From: Aeromicrobium endophyticum
Lineage (GTDB): Bacteria; Actinomycetota; Actinomycetes; Propionibacteriales; Nocardioidaceae
Assembly (NCBI RefSeq): GCF_003586285.1
Contig: NZ_QUBR01000002.1
Coordinates: forward strand, 992,001 to 1,056,000
Direction: 5' to 3'
DNA length: 64,000 nucleotides
A program made the translations under genes and the position numbers. The notes under the pieces are model-generated. The model ran no database searches. It had not been told where the DNA came from and saw only the letters and a list, made by a program, of their open reading frames with translations. Of this stretch, positions 1 through 8,931 are shown one piece after another. Position 1 is the stretch's first letter. Every line of letters begins with the position of its first letter.

Positions 1-1074
1 GTACCTCACCGGCAGCCCGAACTCGTCGGTCTCGCCGCTGGTGTCGCCGTAGAGGGCGAACGACCGCACCCGGCCGGAAGCCCGACCGTGATACTTCTCC
101 TTGAGCCCGGCGTGGGCGATGACGAGCCTGCCGTCGTCGAGCACGTAGTGCGCGACCAGCGCGTCGCAGAACTCGCGGGCCGCGACGACGAACGCCTCGT
201 CCTCGAGCGCCAGCTGGTCGAGCGTCTCCTGCAGGCCGTGGGACGTCGTGACGCTCCGCCGCCTGAGCGCCCGCACGAGCTTGGCCTCGTGGTTGCCCGA
301 GACGCACACCGCGTGCCCGCCTGCCACCATGCCCATCACGAGACGCAGCACGCCCGGCGAGTCGGGGCCGCGGTCGACGAGGTCGCCGACGAAGGCCGCG
401 CGGCGCCCGTCGGGGTGGGTCGCGTCGACGGCGCGTCCCTGCTCGTCGCGGACGGTGGCGTAGCCGAGGCGCTGCAGCAGGTCCTCGAGCTCGACCCGGC
501 AGCCGTGGACGTCGCCGATCACGTCGAACGGCCCGTGGTCGTCGCGACGGTCGTTGAACAGGCGGGTGCGCTCGATCGACACCGCGGCGACGGCCTCGAC
601 CGACTCCAGGACGTGCACGGTCCGGAAGCCCTCGCGCTTGAGCCCCCGCAGGGACCGTCTGAGCTGATCGTGCTGACGCTTGACCACCCGGGCGCCGAAG
701 TCGCGATCGGGACGCGCCTCGTTGCGCTCCACGGCCACGCCGGTCGGGACGTCCAGGACGATCGCCACCGACAGCACGTCGTGCTCCTTGGCCAGCGCCA
801 GCAGCGAGCGGCGCGCCGACGCCTGCACGTTCGTCGCGTCGATCACCGTGAGGCGCCCGCGCTCGAGACGCTTGCCGGCGATGAACTCAAGCACCTCGAA
901 GGCGTCGGAGGTCGCGCCCTGGTCGTTGGCGTCGTCGGAGACGATCGCTCGGCACTCGTCGCTCGACACCACCTCCGTGGGAGCGAAGTGCGTGGCAGCG
1001 AAGGTCGACTTGCCCGATCCGCTGGTGCCGATCAGGACGACGAGACACAGCTCGGGGATGCTCAGCGTGGTCAT
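1..1074 (-). CDS. pnkp: Polynucleotide kinase-phosphatase Pnkp, bacterial RNA repair (partial, C-terminus off window)
   Basis: RNA end-healing enzyme: a 5'-OH kinase, 2',3'-phosphatase and adenylyltransferase in full-length family members. The visible 358 codons hold the first two domains. A P-loop (GTSGSGKST, residues 16-24) marks the kinase. Calcineurin-type metallophosphatase motifs follow: GDVHGC at 187-192, GDLVDRGPD near 230-238 and GNHE at 260-263. The ligase-like C-terminal domain lies beyond base 1. The ATG (1072-1074) overlaps the stop of the upstream hen1 gene as ATGA, so the two are translationally coupled. Family members usually exceed 800 residues, so over half the protein is not visible. 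The pairing with Hen1 is the hallmark of the bacterial RNA repair operon. Confidence 0.93.
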   Translation of the reverse strand, partial: MTTLSIPELCLVVLIGTSGSGKSTFAATHFAPTEVVSSDECRAIVSDDANDQGATSDAFEVLEFIAGKRLERGRLTVIDATNVQASARRSLLALAKEHDVLSVAIVLDVPTGVAVERNEARPDRDFGARVVKRQHDQLRRSLRGLKREGFRTVHVLESVEAVAAVSIERTRLFNDRRDDHGPFDVIGDVHGCRVELEDLLQRLGYATVRDEQGRAVDATHPDGRRAAFVGDLVDRGPDSPGVLRLVMGMVAGGHAVCVSGNHEAKLVRALRRRSVTTSHGLQETLDQLALEDEAFVVAAREFCDALVAHYVLDDGRLVIAHAGLKEKYHGRASGRVRSFALYGDTSGETDEFGLPVRY

Positions 1075-2477
1075 GCGGGCACCTCAGTCGCGCCCAGGGT
1101 GAACACGGCCATGTGGGTCGGGGGCCCCACCTCAGGATCGGCCTCGCCGACGGGACGGACCTCGACCTCGTAGCCGTACCGCTGCCCCACCGACGTGGCC
1201 CAGTCGGCCAGCTCGGCACGCGTCCACTCGAAGCGGTGGTCGGGGTGGCGGAACCCTCCATCGGCCAGGGCCGGGTAGCGGACGTTGTGCTCGGCGTTCG
1301 GGGTCGTGACCACCACGTGTCGCGGCCTCATGGTCCCGAAGACGTTGGCGGTGACCGCCGGAAGCCGGTCGGGGTCGACGTGCTCGACGACCTCCATCAG
1401 GATCGCCACGTCGATGTCGGCGAGCCGGTCGTCCTCGTACTGCAGCGACGACAGCAGCAGCGTCAGGCGATCGGACTGGCGCTCGGTCATCCGGTCGACG
1501 TGCAGGCGCTTGGCCGCCTTGGTCAGCGCGAGGGCCGACACCTCGGTACCGATCACGCGGGCGACGCCCTGCATCTCCAGCAGGCTGCCGAGCAGGGCGC
1601 CCGCGCCGCACCCGAGGTCGACGATCGTCGAGGGCCTCATTCGTGCCACGGCGTCGAGGACGGCGTCGTGCCGCTCACGCACCAGCGGACGAGCCACGAC
1701 GGCCTCGTCGTCGAGGGCCTCGTCGACGGGCCGGTCGTCCAGCTCGACCAGCCGTTGCATCGCGGCATCCTTCAACGCGCGCTGGTGCGCGAGGTAGCGG
1801 TGCGTCACGAGCTCGCGCTCGGGGTGGTGCGCGAGCCAGCCCGATCCGGCGCGCACCAGCTTGTCGACCTCGTCGTCACCGACCCAGTAGTGCTTGGCGT
1901 CGTCGAGCACGGGTAGCAGCACGTAGAGGTGGTTGAGAGCCTCGGCCAGGCGCATCGTGCCGGTCAGGCCGAGCGACACCAACGGCGCGTCGCCCCACTC
2001 CGGCCTGGTGTCGTCGAGCGCGATGGGCCCTGCGGAGACCTCCCAGCCCATCGGCTCGAACAGCCGCCGCAGGAGATCGGGGTCGCCCGGGACGGCCGGC
2101 AGGTGCAGGGACAGCTCCAGGGCGGCGCCGGCGAGCTCCTCGTGCCCCCGGCACTGGCCGTTGAGCGCCGACCGGAACACCTTGCCCATCGCGACCGACA
2201 GCAGCGACGACGCGACGTAGGGACGGTCGTTGACGTACTGCCCGAGCGCGAAGCCGTCGTTCGTCCCCGACCTGCCCCGCACGAGAGCGACCGGATCGAC
2301 CTCGAGCAGCAGCGCCGCGGTGCACCGGTCGACATCGACCTCGGGGTAGAACACGTGCGCCGTGCCGCCGTACACGTCGAAGCGCTGCGCCCGGCCGGGG
2401 TGCTTGTGGAGCAGGAAACCGAGATCGGTCGGGTCCTCGAGGACCGCCGAGCGTCCGGCGGAGATGGTCAGCAGCAT
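1071..2477 (-). CDS. hen1: 3'-terminal RNA ribose 2'-O-methyltransferase Hen1
   Basis: Methylates the 2'-OH at the 3' end of a cleaved RNA before Pnkp reseals it, protecting the repaired site from repeat cleavage by ribotoxins. The 468-residue protein has the bacterial Hen1 N-terminal domain (about 1-240), which in known systems activates Pnkp, and a C-terminal SAM methyltransferase (motif VDLGCGAGA, 287-295). The expected Mn ligands are present: E362, E365, H366 (EVVEH) and H414 (HPDHRFEW). The ATG lies 6 nt after CAGACT, a weak leaderless-type -10. The gene overlaps pnkp by 4 nt. Identity is well supported by the domain order and the partner gene. Confidence 0.93.
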   Translation of the reverse strand: MLLTISAGRSAVLEDPTDLGFLLHKHPGRAQRFDVYGGTAHVFYPEVDVDRCTAALLLEVDPVALVRGRSGTNDGFALGQYVNDRPYVASSLLSVAMGKVFRSALNGQCRGHEELAGAALELSLHLPAVPGDPDLLRRLFEPMGWEVSAGPIALDDTRPEWGDAPLVSLGLTGTMRLAEALNHLYVLLPVLDDAKHYWVGDDEVDKLVRAGSGWLAHHPERELVTHRYLAHQRALKDAAMQRLVELDDRPVDEALDDEAVVARPLVRERHDAVLDAVARMRPSTIVDLGCGAGALLGSLLEMQGVARVIGTEVSALALTKAAKRLHVDRMTERQSDRLTLLLSSLQYEDDRLADIDVAILMEVVEHVDPDRLPAVTANVFGTMRPRHVVVTTPNAEHNVRYPALADGGFRHPDHRFEWTRAELADWATSVGQRYGYEVEVRPVGEADPEVGPPTHMAVFTLGATEVPA

Positions 2478-2607
2478 CCGGACAGTCTGCCGCAGTGACA
2501 GGAGTCCTACGCCCCGGCGGGCCGTTCTGCGTCACGTGGAGGCCTCGTTGCTGCACAATGTTGCCGTCTGCGCATCTCGTGCCGACGTCTCGAGAGGTGG
2601 ACACACG

Positions 2608-4863
2608 GTGCGAACCCCGTGGCGCGTCTACGCGACAGCGGCCTCCCTGGCCGTCGTCGCGTACTTCGCGATGCCGTCGGGACGCGTCGCCGATGCGCTG
2701 TACGTGGCCATCGGCGTGTCGTGCGTCGTCGCCATCGTCGTCGGCACGCGCGTGCAGCGTCCCTCCAGCGTCGCGCCGTGGCTCGTGCTCGCCGCCGGCC
2801 AGGCAACCTGGGTGGGCGCTGACGCGGTCTACTCCTGGCTCGAGGCGACCGACTCCCTCACCCATCCCTCGGCCGCCGATGCCCTGTACCTGGGCTCGTA
2901 CCCGTTGCTGGCAGCCGGCGTCGCGCTGCTGATGCGTGCGCAGCGCCGCTCGCGCGACGTCGCGGGCCTGGTCGACACCGCGATCGTGACGACAGGCTTC
3001 GTCCTGCTCTACTGGGCGTTCATCGCGGGCCCGTTGCTCGACGACCGGTCCGGCACCGATCTCGGACTGGCCGTGTCGCTGGCCTATCCTGCCGTCGACC
3101 TCGTGCTGATAGCGCTGCTCCTGCGACTGGTCACCGGCCAGTACGCGTGGAGCCCGTCCTTCCTGATGCTGATCGCCGCGATGGCGACGTCCCTGACGGC
3201 CGACGCCCTCTACGCGACCGGTCCGACGGGCGGCGTCTCCTCGATCGGGCTCGACGTGCTGTGGCTCGCGTCCTACGTGCTGTGGGGCACGGCCGCCCTG
3301 CACCCCGACATGGCCGTGCTGACCCGGCCCGCCCCGCGGGGACGCACACCGTTCACAGCGGGCCGGCTGGCGCTGCTCGGGGTCGCGGTGGTGCTGCCCG
3401 TCGTGCTGCTCGCGCTCCAGCCCCTGCTCGACCTCGAGATCGACCACCTCACGCTCGTGGTCGCATCCGTCGTGATGTCGCTGCTGGTGATGGCACGGAT
3501 GGCGTGCGACATCGACGAGATCAGGGCAACGGCACACCAGCGCGACACCCTTCGAGCAGATCTCTTCCACCGCGCCACGCACGACCACGTCACGGGCGTC
3601 GCCAACCGCCCCTACATCCTCGAGCAGATCACCGCCGCGCTCGAGCGGGGGCTGCGCGACGGCACGCCGTCGGCCCTGATCGACGTCCGGGTCGGCGGCG
3701 TCGACGAGCTCCTGCGCGAGACCGGGTTCAGGCACCGCGACGAGGCCCTGCGAGCCGTCGCCGACCGCATCGGCCACGTCGTCCAGAGCGACGACTGCGT
3801 GGCCCGGCTCGGACCCGATGAGTTCGTCGTGCTGATCGACCGGCTCGGACCCGACGCCAACCTCGCCGGTGTCGCGCGCGAGCTGCTCGACGCGATCGCC
3901 GCGCCGTTGCATCTCGGCGGCCGTCCGGTCGGCGTGACGGCCGCCGTCGGCATCTCGGTGAGCCTGGATGGCAGCACCGACGCCGACGCGCTCCTGCACG
4001 AGGCGCGGGTCGCCGCCGGCGCGGCCGTCGAGCGTGGCGATCGCGGCGACGAGCCCGTCGAGTTCTTCGCCCCCTCCCTGCGCCGCGAGCAGGACGACCG
4101 GATCGCCCTCGAGGCAGCGCTCGTGGACGCGATCGCCCACGACGAGCTGGAGGTGCACTACCAGCCGGTGGTCGCCGTCGGGACCGGCGTCCTCGACGGC
4201 TACGAGGCCCTCGTGCGCTGGAACCGCCCTGGTCACGGGCTCCTGCAGCCCGACGCGTTCGTGCCCGTCGCCGAGAAGTCCGACCTCATCTGCGCGCTTG
4301 ACCGCTGGGTGCTGCACGAGGCGGCCCGCCAGCTGGTCGCCTGGACCGAGGAGGATCCGATCGGCGCCGCCGACCTCACCGTCGCGGTCAACGTCTCGGG
4401 CCGCCACCTCGCCTCCGCGACGATCGTGGCCGACGTCGCCGCCGCCCTGCACAGCTCGGGACTGCGGCCCGAGCGGCTGACGGTCGAGGTCACCGAGACC
4501 GTTCTCGTCGACGTGCCGCGTGCCAGCCTGCAGATGAGCGCGCTCCGCCGGTTGGGCGTCAGCATCAGCATCGACGACTTCGGCACCGGGTACACCTCGA
4601 TCGGCCACCTCGGCGCCCTGCCCGCCGACATCCTCAAGATCGACCGCAGCCTCGTGATGTCGACCGGCCCCGGGGCGACCGAGCTCTTGGCGCTGATCGT
4701 CCAGGCCGGGCATGCGCACGGCCTGCTCGTCGTGGCGGAGGGCGTCGAGCAGCAGCAACGGCTGGACGACCTGCGCGACCTGCGCTACGACTCCGCGCAG
4801 GGCTACCTCTTCGCGCGGCCGCTCGCCGCCGACGACGTGCGCACCACCGGACCGCGCCGGTAG
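2608..4863 (+). CDS. Membrane GGDEF-EAL protein, probable c-di-GMP phosphodiesterase
   Basis: Predicted c-di-GMP signalling protein of 751 residues. The first 300 or so residues form several hydrophobic membrane helices. A GGDEF domain follows (from about 323), but its signature is GPDEF (402-406), so cyclase activity is doubtful. The EAL domain is intact in its visible motifs: YEALVRW (EAL at 533-535) and DDFGTGY (656-662). The net activity is therefore probably hydrolysis of c-di-GMP, with the degenerate GGDEF possibly acting as a GTP sensor. I chose GTG at 2608, preceded by GAGAGGTGG; the frame is open further upstream but that part overlaps hen1 antisense. It runs convergently with the sigma factor gene, 3 nt between stops. 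Confidence 0.85.
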   Translation: MRTPWRVYATAASLAVVAYFAMPSGRVADALYVAIGVSCVVAIVVGTRVQRPSSVAPWLVLAAGQATWVGADAVYSWLEATDSLTHPSAADALYLGSYPLLAAGVALLMRAQRRSRDVAGLVDTAIVTTGFVLLYWAFIAGPLLDDRSGTDLGLAVSLAYPAVDLVLIALLLRLVTGQYAWSPSFLMLIAAMATSLTADALYATGPTGGVSSIGLDVLWLASYVLWGTAALHPDMAVLTRPAPRGRTPFTAGRLALLGVAVVLPVVLLALQPLLDLEIDHLTLVVASVVMSLLVMARMACDIDEIRATAHQRDTLRADLFHRATHDHVTGVANRPYILEQITAALERGLRDGTPSALIDVRVGGVDELLRETGFRHRDEALRAVADRIGHVVQSDDCVARLGPDEFVVLIDRLGPDANLAGVARELLDAIAAPLHLGGRPVGVTAAVGISVSLDGSTDADALLHEARVAAGAAVERGDRGDEPVEFFAPSLRREQDDRIALEAALVDAIAHDELEVHYQPVVAVGTGVLDGYEALVRWNRPGHGLLQPDAFVPVAEKSDLICALDRWVLHEAARQLVAWTEEDPIGAADLTVAVNVSGRHLASATIVADVAAALHSSGLRPERLTVEVTETVLVDVPRASLQMSALRRLGVSISIDDFGTGYTSIGHLGALPADILKIDRSLVMSTGPGATELLALIVQAGHAHGLLVVAEGVEQQQRLDDLRDLRYDSAQGYLFARPLAADDVRTTGPRR

Positions 4864-4866
4864 GCG

Positions 4867-5622
4867 TCAGGCGACGGAGGCGGCGTCCTCGGCCAGCTCG
4901 AGGTAGACCTTCATGCACGCCGAGCACGTGGCGAGGTGCGAGTGCACGCGCTCCTGGTCGCGAGCCGTCGCCGTGCGTCGCAGCACGCGCACGAACATGC
5001 CGCGGATCTCGGTGTGGGCGTCGCCCTCGGGAGCCTCGGCCTTGACGTGCTGGCGCAGGTACGCCTCGCGCAGACCGGCCCGCGCCCGGTAGACCAGGGC
5101 GGAGACGCTGTTGGGGCTCAGGTCGAGCAGCGCCGCGATCTCTTGCGGCTTGCGGCCGTCGACGTCGAGCGCCCACAGCACCTCGCGCCACCGCTCGGGG
5201 AGGGACGCGTAGGCGGCGCGGACCGTCTCGCGCTCGAAGGCGTCGAGCGTGCCCGCGCCGAACTCGACCGTCGAGTCGATCTGCGAGTCGTCGTCGGTCG
5301 GACGAACCCGCTTCTCCTGCTTGGCGCGGGCACCGCACTCGTGACGGATGGTGGTGAACAGGTAGGCACGGAACGACTCCGTCGGGCCCTTGCCGCGCTG
5401 CAGCAGGTCGAGGACGCGCGCGAACGCCTCGTTGACGACGTCGTCGGCCTCTTCACGGCGACCGAGGTGGCGCGCCAGACGGTAGGCGCTGTACTCGTAG
5501 CGGCGGTACAGCTCGGAGTAGGCGTGCTCGTCGCCGGCCCGCGTGCGCCGGATCAGCATTACATCGTCGACCTCGGCCTCCGCGTCGTCGTAGACGTGGG
5601 CGTGCGCCGTACTCCCAAGCAT
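4867..5622 (-). CDS. Sigma-70 family (ECF-type) factor with C-terminal zinc-finger
   Basis: RNA polymerase sigma factor of 251 residues. Region 2 (about residues 25-95) includes RRYEYSAYRLARHL and DDVVNEAF, and region 4 (about 140-195) includes the helix-turn-helix PQEIAALLDLSPNSVSALV. After region 4 comes an extension ending in HLATCSAC (H-x3-C-x2-C), the zinc-binding pattern normally found in anti-sigma factors, so regulator and sensor-like finger are on one chain. The start ATG at 5622 has AAAGGA 8 nt upstream; an upstream in-frame start would add 33 low-complexity residues and lacks a ribosome site. No separate anti-sigma gene is adjacent. The regulon is unknown. Confidence 0.85.
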   Translation of the reverse strand: MLGSTAHAHVYDDAEAEVDDVMLIRRTRAGDEHAYSELYRRYEYSAYRLARHLGRREEADDVVNEAFARVLDLLQRGKGPTESFRAYLFTTIRHECGARAKQEKRVRPTDDDSQIDSTVEFGAGTLDAFERETVRAAYASLPERWREVLWALDVDGRKPQEIAALLDLSPNSVSALVYRARAGLREAYLRQHVKAEAPEGDAHTEIRGMFVRVLRRTATARDQERVHSHLATCSACMKVYLELAEDAASVA

Positions 5623-5958
5623 GTCTGGTTCCTTTGAAGTCGTCTGCCCCCCGACGGGACAACGTCGTGGATCGTTCTCAACACCAACGATTCGCAGCGG
5701 GGGAAGACGCTGATTGCCCACATGACCATCGTCACATCTGAGCGCTGCTGTCGCGCGGGCATGACGATGCTATCGCCCATTACTACTGATCAGTAAGGAC
5801 TGAAGTCCCGACCTTGACGAGTCACAGGTCACTCATCGGGTCAGGGTATGCTGGAGCCAGCACCGAGCCGCCCTATCTAGCGGCCACGGGCTCGACGTCC
5901 CCGGCCGCACCAACGGCGCGGGGACACCTTCGTCGTGGCCGGTGCGCTCTGGGGTGTC
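5623..5958. promoter_or_regulatory. Intergenic region with two adjacent palindromes
   Basis: No gene is evident here. The stretch is upstream of the sigma factor and downstream of the STAS gene. It holds a perfect 12-bp palindrome TACTGATCAGTA (5784-5795) directly followed by GGACT-GA-AGTCC (5797-5808), about 160 nt upstream of the sigma factor start. These could bind a regulator, but I cannot tie them to one. Confidence 0.3.
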
Positions 5959-6321
5959 TCAGGCAGGCTCGGCCGGATCCTCGTCCGCGAACACCGCGGC
6001 CAGTGTCGGCCGCAGCCTGAACAGCTCGTCGAGGCCGGCGATCCTGAAGATCGCCACGACACGGCGCGTGGACGCCACGATGTCGACCGTGCCCCGGCGC
6101 AGCAGCATCTTCTTGCGGGCCAGCACGAACACGCCGAGACCGATCGAGTCGACGAAGCCGACGTCGGACAGCTCGAAGACCAGCCGGTCGGCGCCGGCGT
6201 CGGCGACCTCGGCGACGACCTCGCGCAGCTGGGGCGCGGTGTCGATGTCGATCTCGCCACTCACCGTGATCACGGTGAACGGATCGTCCTGTCGGACGTC
6301 TACCGTCAGCTGCTGCGTCAT
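5959..6321 (-). CDS. STAS-domain anti-sigma factor antagonist
   Basis: Single STAS domain of 120 residues, like SpoIIAA/RsbV. Such proteins bind a partner-switching anti-sigma kinase and are inactivated by phosphorylation of a conserved serine. The expected site is in VDSIGLGV, and the beta strand FTVITVSGEIDIDTA near the N-terminus is typical. The ATG at 6321 follows a G-rich ribosome site; a GTG two codons upstream is also possible. No RsbW-type kinase is next to it, and the nearby sigma factor (4867-5622) is not of the SigB/SigF type, so partnership between them is unproven. Confidence 0.85.
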   Translation of the reverse strand: MTQQLTVDVRQDDPFTVITVSGEIDIDTAPQLREVVAEVADAGADRLVFELSDVGFVDSIGLGVFVLARKKMLLRRGTVDIVASTRRVVAIFRIAGLDELFRLRPTLAAVFADEDPAEPA

Positions 6322-6421
6322 GCGCACCCCCGATGTCTATTCGCCGGACAGGCACGGCCCAGCACGTGGCTGCTGCACAACCGCCCCGATCCTATCCGCC
6401 AGATGCTGCGAAGATCGAGCC

Positions 6422-7066
6422 ATGGTCCTGGACACGTCGCAGCAGCTGGTCGACCAGTGGCTCGCCACCTGGGTGCACATCCGCGGCATCAGCTCGTCGA
6501 CGACCGACGGCTGGCCGCTGGTGCACGTCGGGTCGGCCACGCGCGAGACCGAGCTGGTGTGCCTCGCCCCGGGCATCGACGCGTGGCCCGACCTGCTGCG
6601 CCACGTCGCCGGCGACCCCGGCGCCATGCTGACCGTCGTCGCCGACGACGTCGGCCGGTACCTGACGGCGCCTCGCCCGTCCGCGACCCGTGTCGATCGC
6701 GACGACGAGACGCTGATGTCCGCCGTTCTAATCGACGACGAGATCCCCGCCCTGCCGGTCGACCTGACCTTCCGGTGGGACGTCGCCCCGCACCGGGCCA
6801 CCTACACGCTCGAGTCGGACGACTCGGTGGCGGCGGTCGGCACGGTCGGCGTGCTCGGCCAGGTGGCGACGTTCGACGGTGTCGAGACCATGCCCGCCTT
6901 CCAGCGCCGCGGTCTCGGACGTCACGTCATGGCGACGCTCACGGCCCAGGCCATGGGACGCGGGGCGACCCACGGCGTGCTCGCTGCCAGCGCCCCGGGG
7001 CGTCAGCTGTACTCGGCGATCGGCTGGGACGCGCGGCTCGAGATGCTCTCGGTGATGGGCTGCTGA
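6422..7066 (+). CDS. GNAT family N-acetyltransferase
   Basis: Predicted acetyl-CoA dependent N-acyltransferase of 214 residues. The C-terminal half shows the GNAT core: VETMPAFQRRGLGRHVMATL is the acetyl-CoA binding motif A, and ASAPGRQLYSAIGW is the usual motif B ending. The N-terminal 100 residues are less typical. The substrate is unknown. The ATG lies 6 nt after GAAGAT, a weak leaderless -10. Its stop is 1 nt from the convergent stop of the NAD-binding protein gene. Confidence 0.75.
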   Translation: MVLDTSQQLVDQWLATWVHIRGISSSTTDGWPLVHVGSATRETELVCLAPGIDAWPDLLRHVAGDPGAMLTVVADDVGRYLTAPRPSATRVDRDDETLMSAVLIDDEIPALPVDLTFRWDVAPHRATYTLESDDSVAAVGTVGVLGQVATFDGVETMPAFQRRGLGRHVMATLTAQAMGRGATHGVLAASAPGRQLYSAIGWDARLEMLSVMGC

Positions 7067-7067
7067 C

Positions 7068-7988
7068 TCAGCCCTCGACGGTACGGCGGCAGATGTCGTC
7101 CCACGGCGTCGGCTGCAGCGAGAAGTGCGCCCGCGTCGCGGCGTCGTCCAGCACGTAGGGGCGAGTCCACTGGTACGACAGCTGGTTGATCTCGCGCATG
7201 AGCGGCACCGCCAGGCCCAGCGTCGCGAGCGTCGGGCGAGGTATCGCCGACACCTTCGGGGCCGGCAGTCCCATCAGGTCGGTCATGTCGGTCAGCACCT
7301 GCCGCTGGGTCCGGGCGGGATTGCTGGGCACGTGCCACACCCGTCCGTGGGCCGATGCGTCCTCGGCGGCGGCGACGAGGAGCCGGGCGACGTCCAGCAC
7401 GTCGGTGAAGCTGTGCGGCACGTCGGCACGCCCGATCACCCACGCGCGCTTGCCGGCGCGCAGGCCGGGCAGCTGCCGGGTGACGTGCCCGTTGGCGCCG
7501 ACGCCAGGACCGACGTAGTCGGAGCCGCGCACCTCGACCGCACGGATGCGACCCTGCTCGTGCAGCGCGAGGGCATCGGCCCACATCGCGGCCCGCAGCA
7601 CGCCCTTGTGATCGGTGGCGGCGTCCGGCATGCCCTCACGCATCGACCCGTCGACCGGGCCGTACGGGTACAGGGTGCCGGTGATGGCGTAGACCGCGCC
7701 GGACCGCTCGGCGGCCGCCAGCAGCGACGACGCCACCGGTGGCCAGACCGTCTCCCACCGGGTGTAGTCCCCCGGGTTGACGCAGTTGTAGATGACGGAC
7801 GCCCCGTCGGCCGCGGCGGCGAGCGCGTCGGGGTCCGCGGCGTCGAGGGACACGTGGACGACGCCCGGGAGGCCGGTGTCGGTGCCCGAGCGCGTCGCCA
7901 CCACGACCTCCGACCCACGGGCGGCGAGCAGCTGGGCCACGTGACGCCCCACGGGACCTGCCCCGACGACGAGATGACGATCGGACAT
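7068..7988 (-). CDS. NAD-dependent epimerase/dehydratase family protein
   Basis: Rossmann-fold protein of 306 residues. It opens with a dinucleotide-binding loop (VVGAGPVGRHVAQLL, residues 6-20) and continues as an atypical, extended-SDR-like NAD(P) protein. VYAITGTLYPYGP and EVRGSDYVGPG resemble sugar epimerase family sequence. The substrate cannot be named. The ATG at 7988 has AAGGAG 7 nt upstream. It is divergent from a TetR gene, and the space between them carries two related inverted repeats (8007-8025, 8057-8071), so it is very likely the TetR target. Confidence 0.8.
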   Translation of the reverse strand: MSDRHLVVGAGPVGRHVAQLLAARGSEVVVATRSGTDTGLPGVVHVSLDAADPDALAAAADGASVIYNCVNPGDYTRWETVWPPVASSLLAAAERSGAVYAITGTLYPYGPVDGSMREGMPDAATDHKGVLRAAMWADALALHEQGRIRAVEVRGSDYVGPGVGANGHVTRQLPGLRAGKRAWVIGRADVPHSFTDVLDVARLLVAAAEDASAHGRVWHVPSNPARTQRQVLTDMTDLMGLPAPKVSAIPRPTLATLGLAVPLMREINQLSYQWTRPYVLDDAATRAHFSLQPTPWDDICRRTVEG

Positions 7989-8006
7989 GACGAGCTCCTT
8001 CGGTAG

Positions 8007-8071
8007 CCGAGAGCACCGCTCTCGGTCCCAGCCTGGCACGTGGTCGAGGACAAAACAAGAGCACTGCTCTC
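8007..8071. promoter_or_regulatory. Pair of inverted-repeat operators between epimerase and TetR genes
   Basis: CCGAGAGC-ACC-GCTCTCGG (8007-8025) is a perfect 8-bp inverted repeat with a 3-nt centre. AAGAGC-ACT-GCTCTC (8057-8071) is the same site with one mismatch. A third half-site GTGCTCTCG follows at 8083-8091. Their position between divergent starts fits autoregulation by the TetR at 8112-8828 and control of the gene at 7068-7988. Confidence 0.8.
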
Positions 8072-8111
8072 GAATGTTGCACGTGCTCTCGCCATCGGCC
8101 AAGGTGAGCAC

Positions 8112-8828
8112 ATGGAACACACGCGCACCGCCCGCGAGCGGGCCCGCGAGGAGATCACCACCGAGATCCTCGAGGCCGCCCGCCGGCGCCTGGCGTCCGA
8201 CGGACCCGCCAACCTCTCGCTGCGCGCGGTCGCCCGCGACGTCGGCATGGTCTCGTCGGCGGTCTACCGCTACGTGCCGAGCCGCGACGATCTGCTCACG
8301 GCCCTGCTGGTCGAGGCCTACGACGAGCTGGGAGCCGCCGCCGAGGCGGCCGACGACGGCGTGAGCGACCGCACCGACGTGCGCGCACGCTGGACGGCGA
8401 CGTGCCGCGCCGTCCGGTCGTGGTCGGTCGGGCACCCCCACGACTACGCACTGCTCTACGGCTCCCCCGTCATCGGCTACGCCGCGCCTCGCGACACCGT
8501 CGGGCCGGCCACGCGCGTCATCGTCCGGCTGGTCGGCATCATCAGCAGCGCGCACGAGATCGGCGGGGCCGCGCGCCCCCTCCCCGAGGGCCCCGGGCCC
8601 TCGTTCGAGCCGTCGGTGGGCGACGCCACCGCCGCGCTGCGCGAGGTCGCCGGCCTCGACACCGACGTGCCACCGGAGCTCGTGGGGCGCACGCTGATGG
8701 CCTGGAGCACCGTGTTCGGCACCATCTCGTTCGAGCTCTGGGGCCACCTCGTCGGCTCGGTGAGCGACCACGAGACCTACTTCGACAGCGTCGTCTCACG
8801 GCTGTGGCACGACCTCGGTGGGGTGTGA
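8112..8828 (+). CDS. TetR family transcriptional regulator
   Basis: DNA-binding repressor of 238 residues. The N-terminal helix-turn-helix is clear: LSLRAVARDVGMVSSAVYRYVPSRDDLL (about residues 36-63). The C-terminal ligand domain holds the FELWG segment seen in many actinobacterial TetR-like proteins. The ATG at 8112 follows AAGGTGAGC. It probably binds the two GAGAGC-type repeats just upstream and represses itself and the divergent NAD-binding protein gene. The inducer is unknown. Confidence 0.88.
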   Translation: MEHTRTARERAREEITTEILEAARRRLASDGPANLSLRAVARDVGMVSSAVYRYVPSRDDLLTALLVEAYDELGAAAEAADDGVSDRTDVRARWTATCRAVRSWSVGHPHDYALLYGSPVIGYAAPRDTVGPATRVIVRLVGIISSAHEIGGAARPLPEGPGPSFEPSVGDATAALREVAGLDTDVPPELVGRTLMAWSTVFGTISFELWGHLVGSVSDHETYFDSVVSRLWHDLGGV

Positions 8829-8931
8829 AGACCTGCACCGAGTGAGGTATCCCTCACGGGCAAATGCGGCATCTACGTCCTGGACGAGGTTCAATGTGCG
8901 GATACCCGAACCACCGCACCAGAGGACATCC

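Noticed and set aside
1876..4758. Open frame of about 960 codons antisense to the GGDEF-EAL gene
   Set aside because: The sense strand carries EAL and DDFGTGY motifs; the antisense product is low complexity.
8829..8931. Possible tRNA, suggested by a GIRTLNLVQD-like antisense translation
   Set aside because: I could not form a cloverleaf with proper acceptor, D and T arms on either strand.
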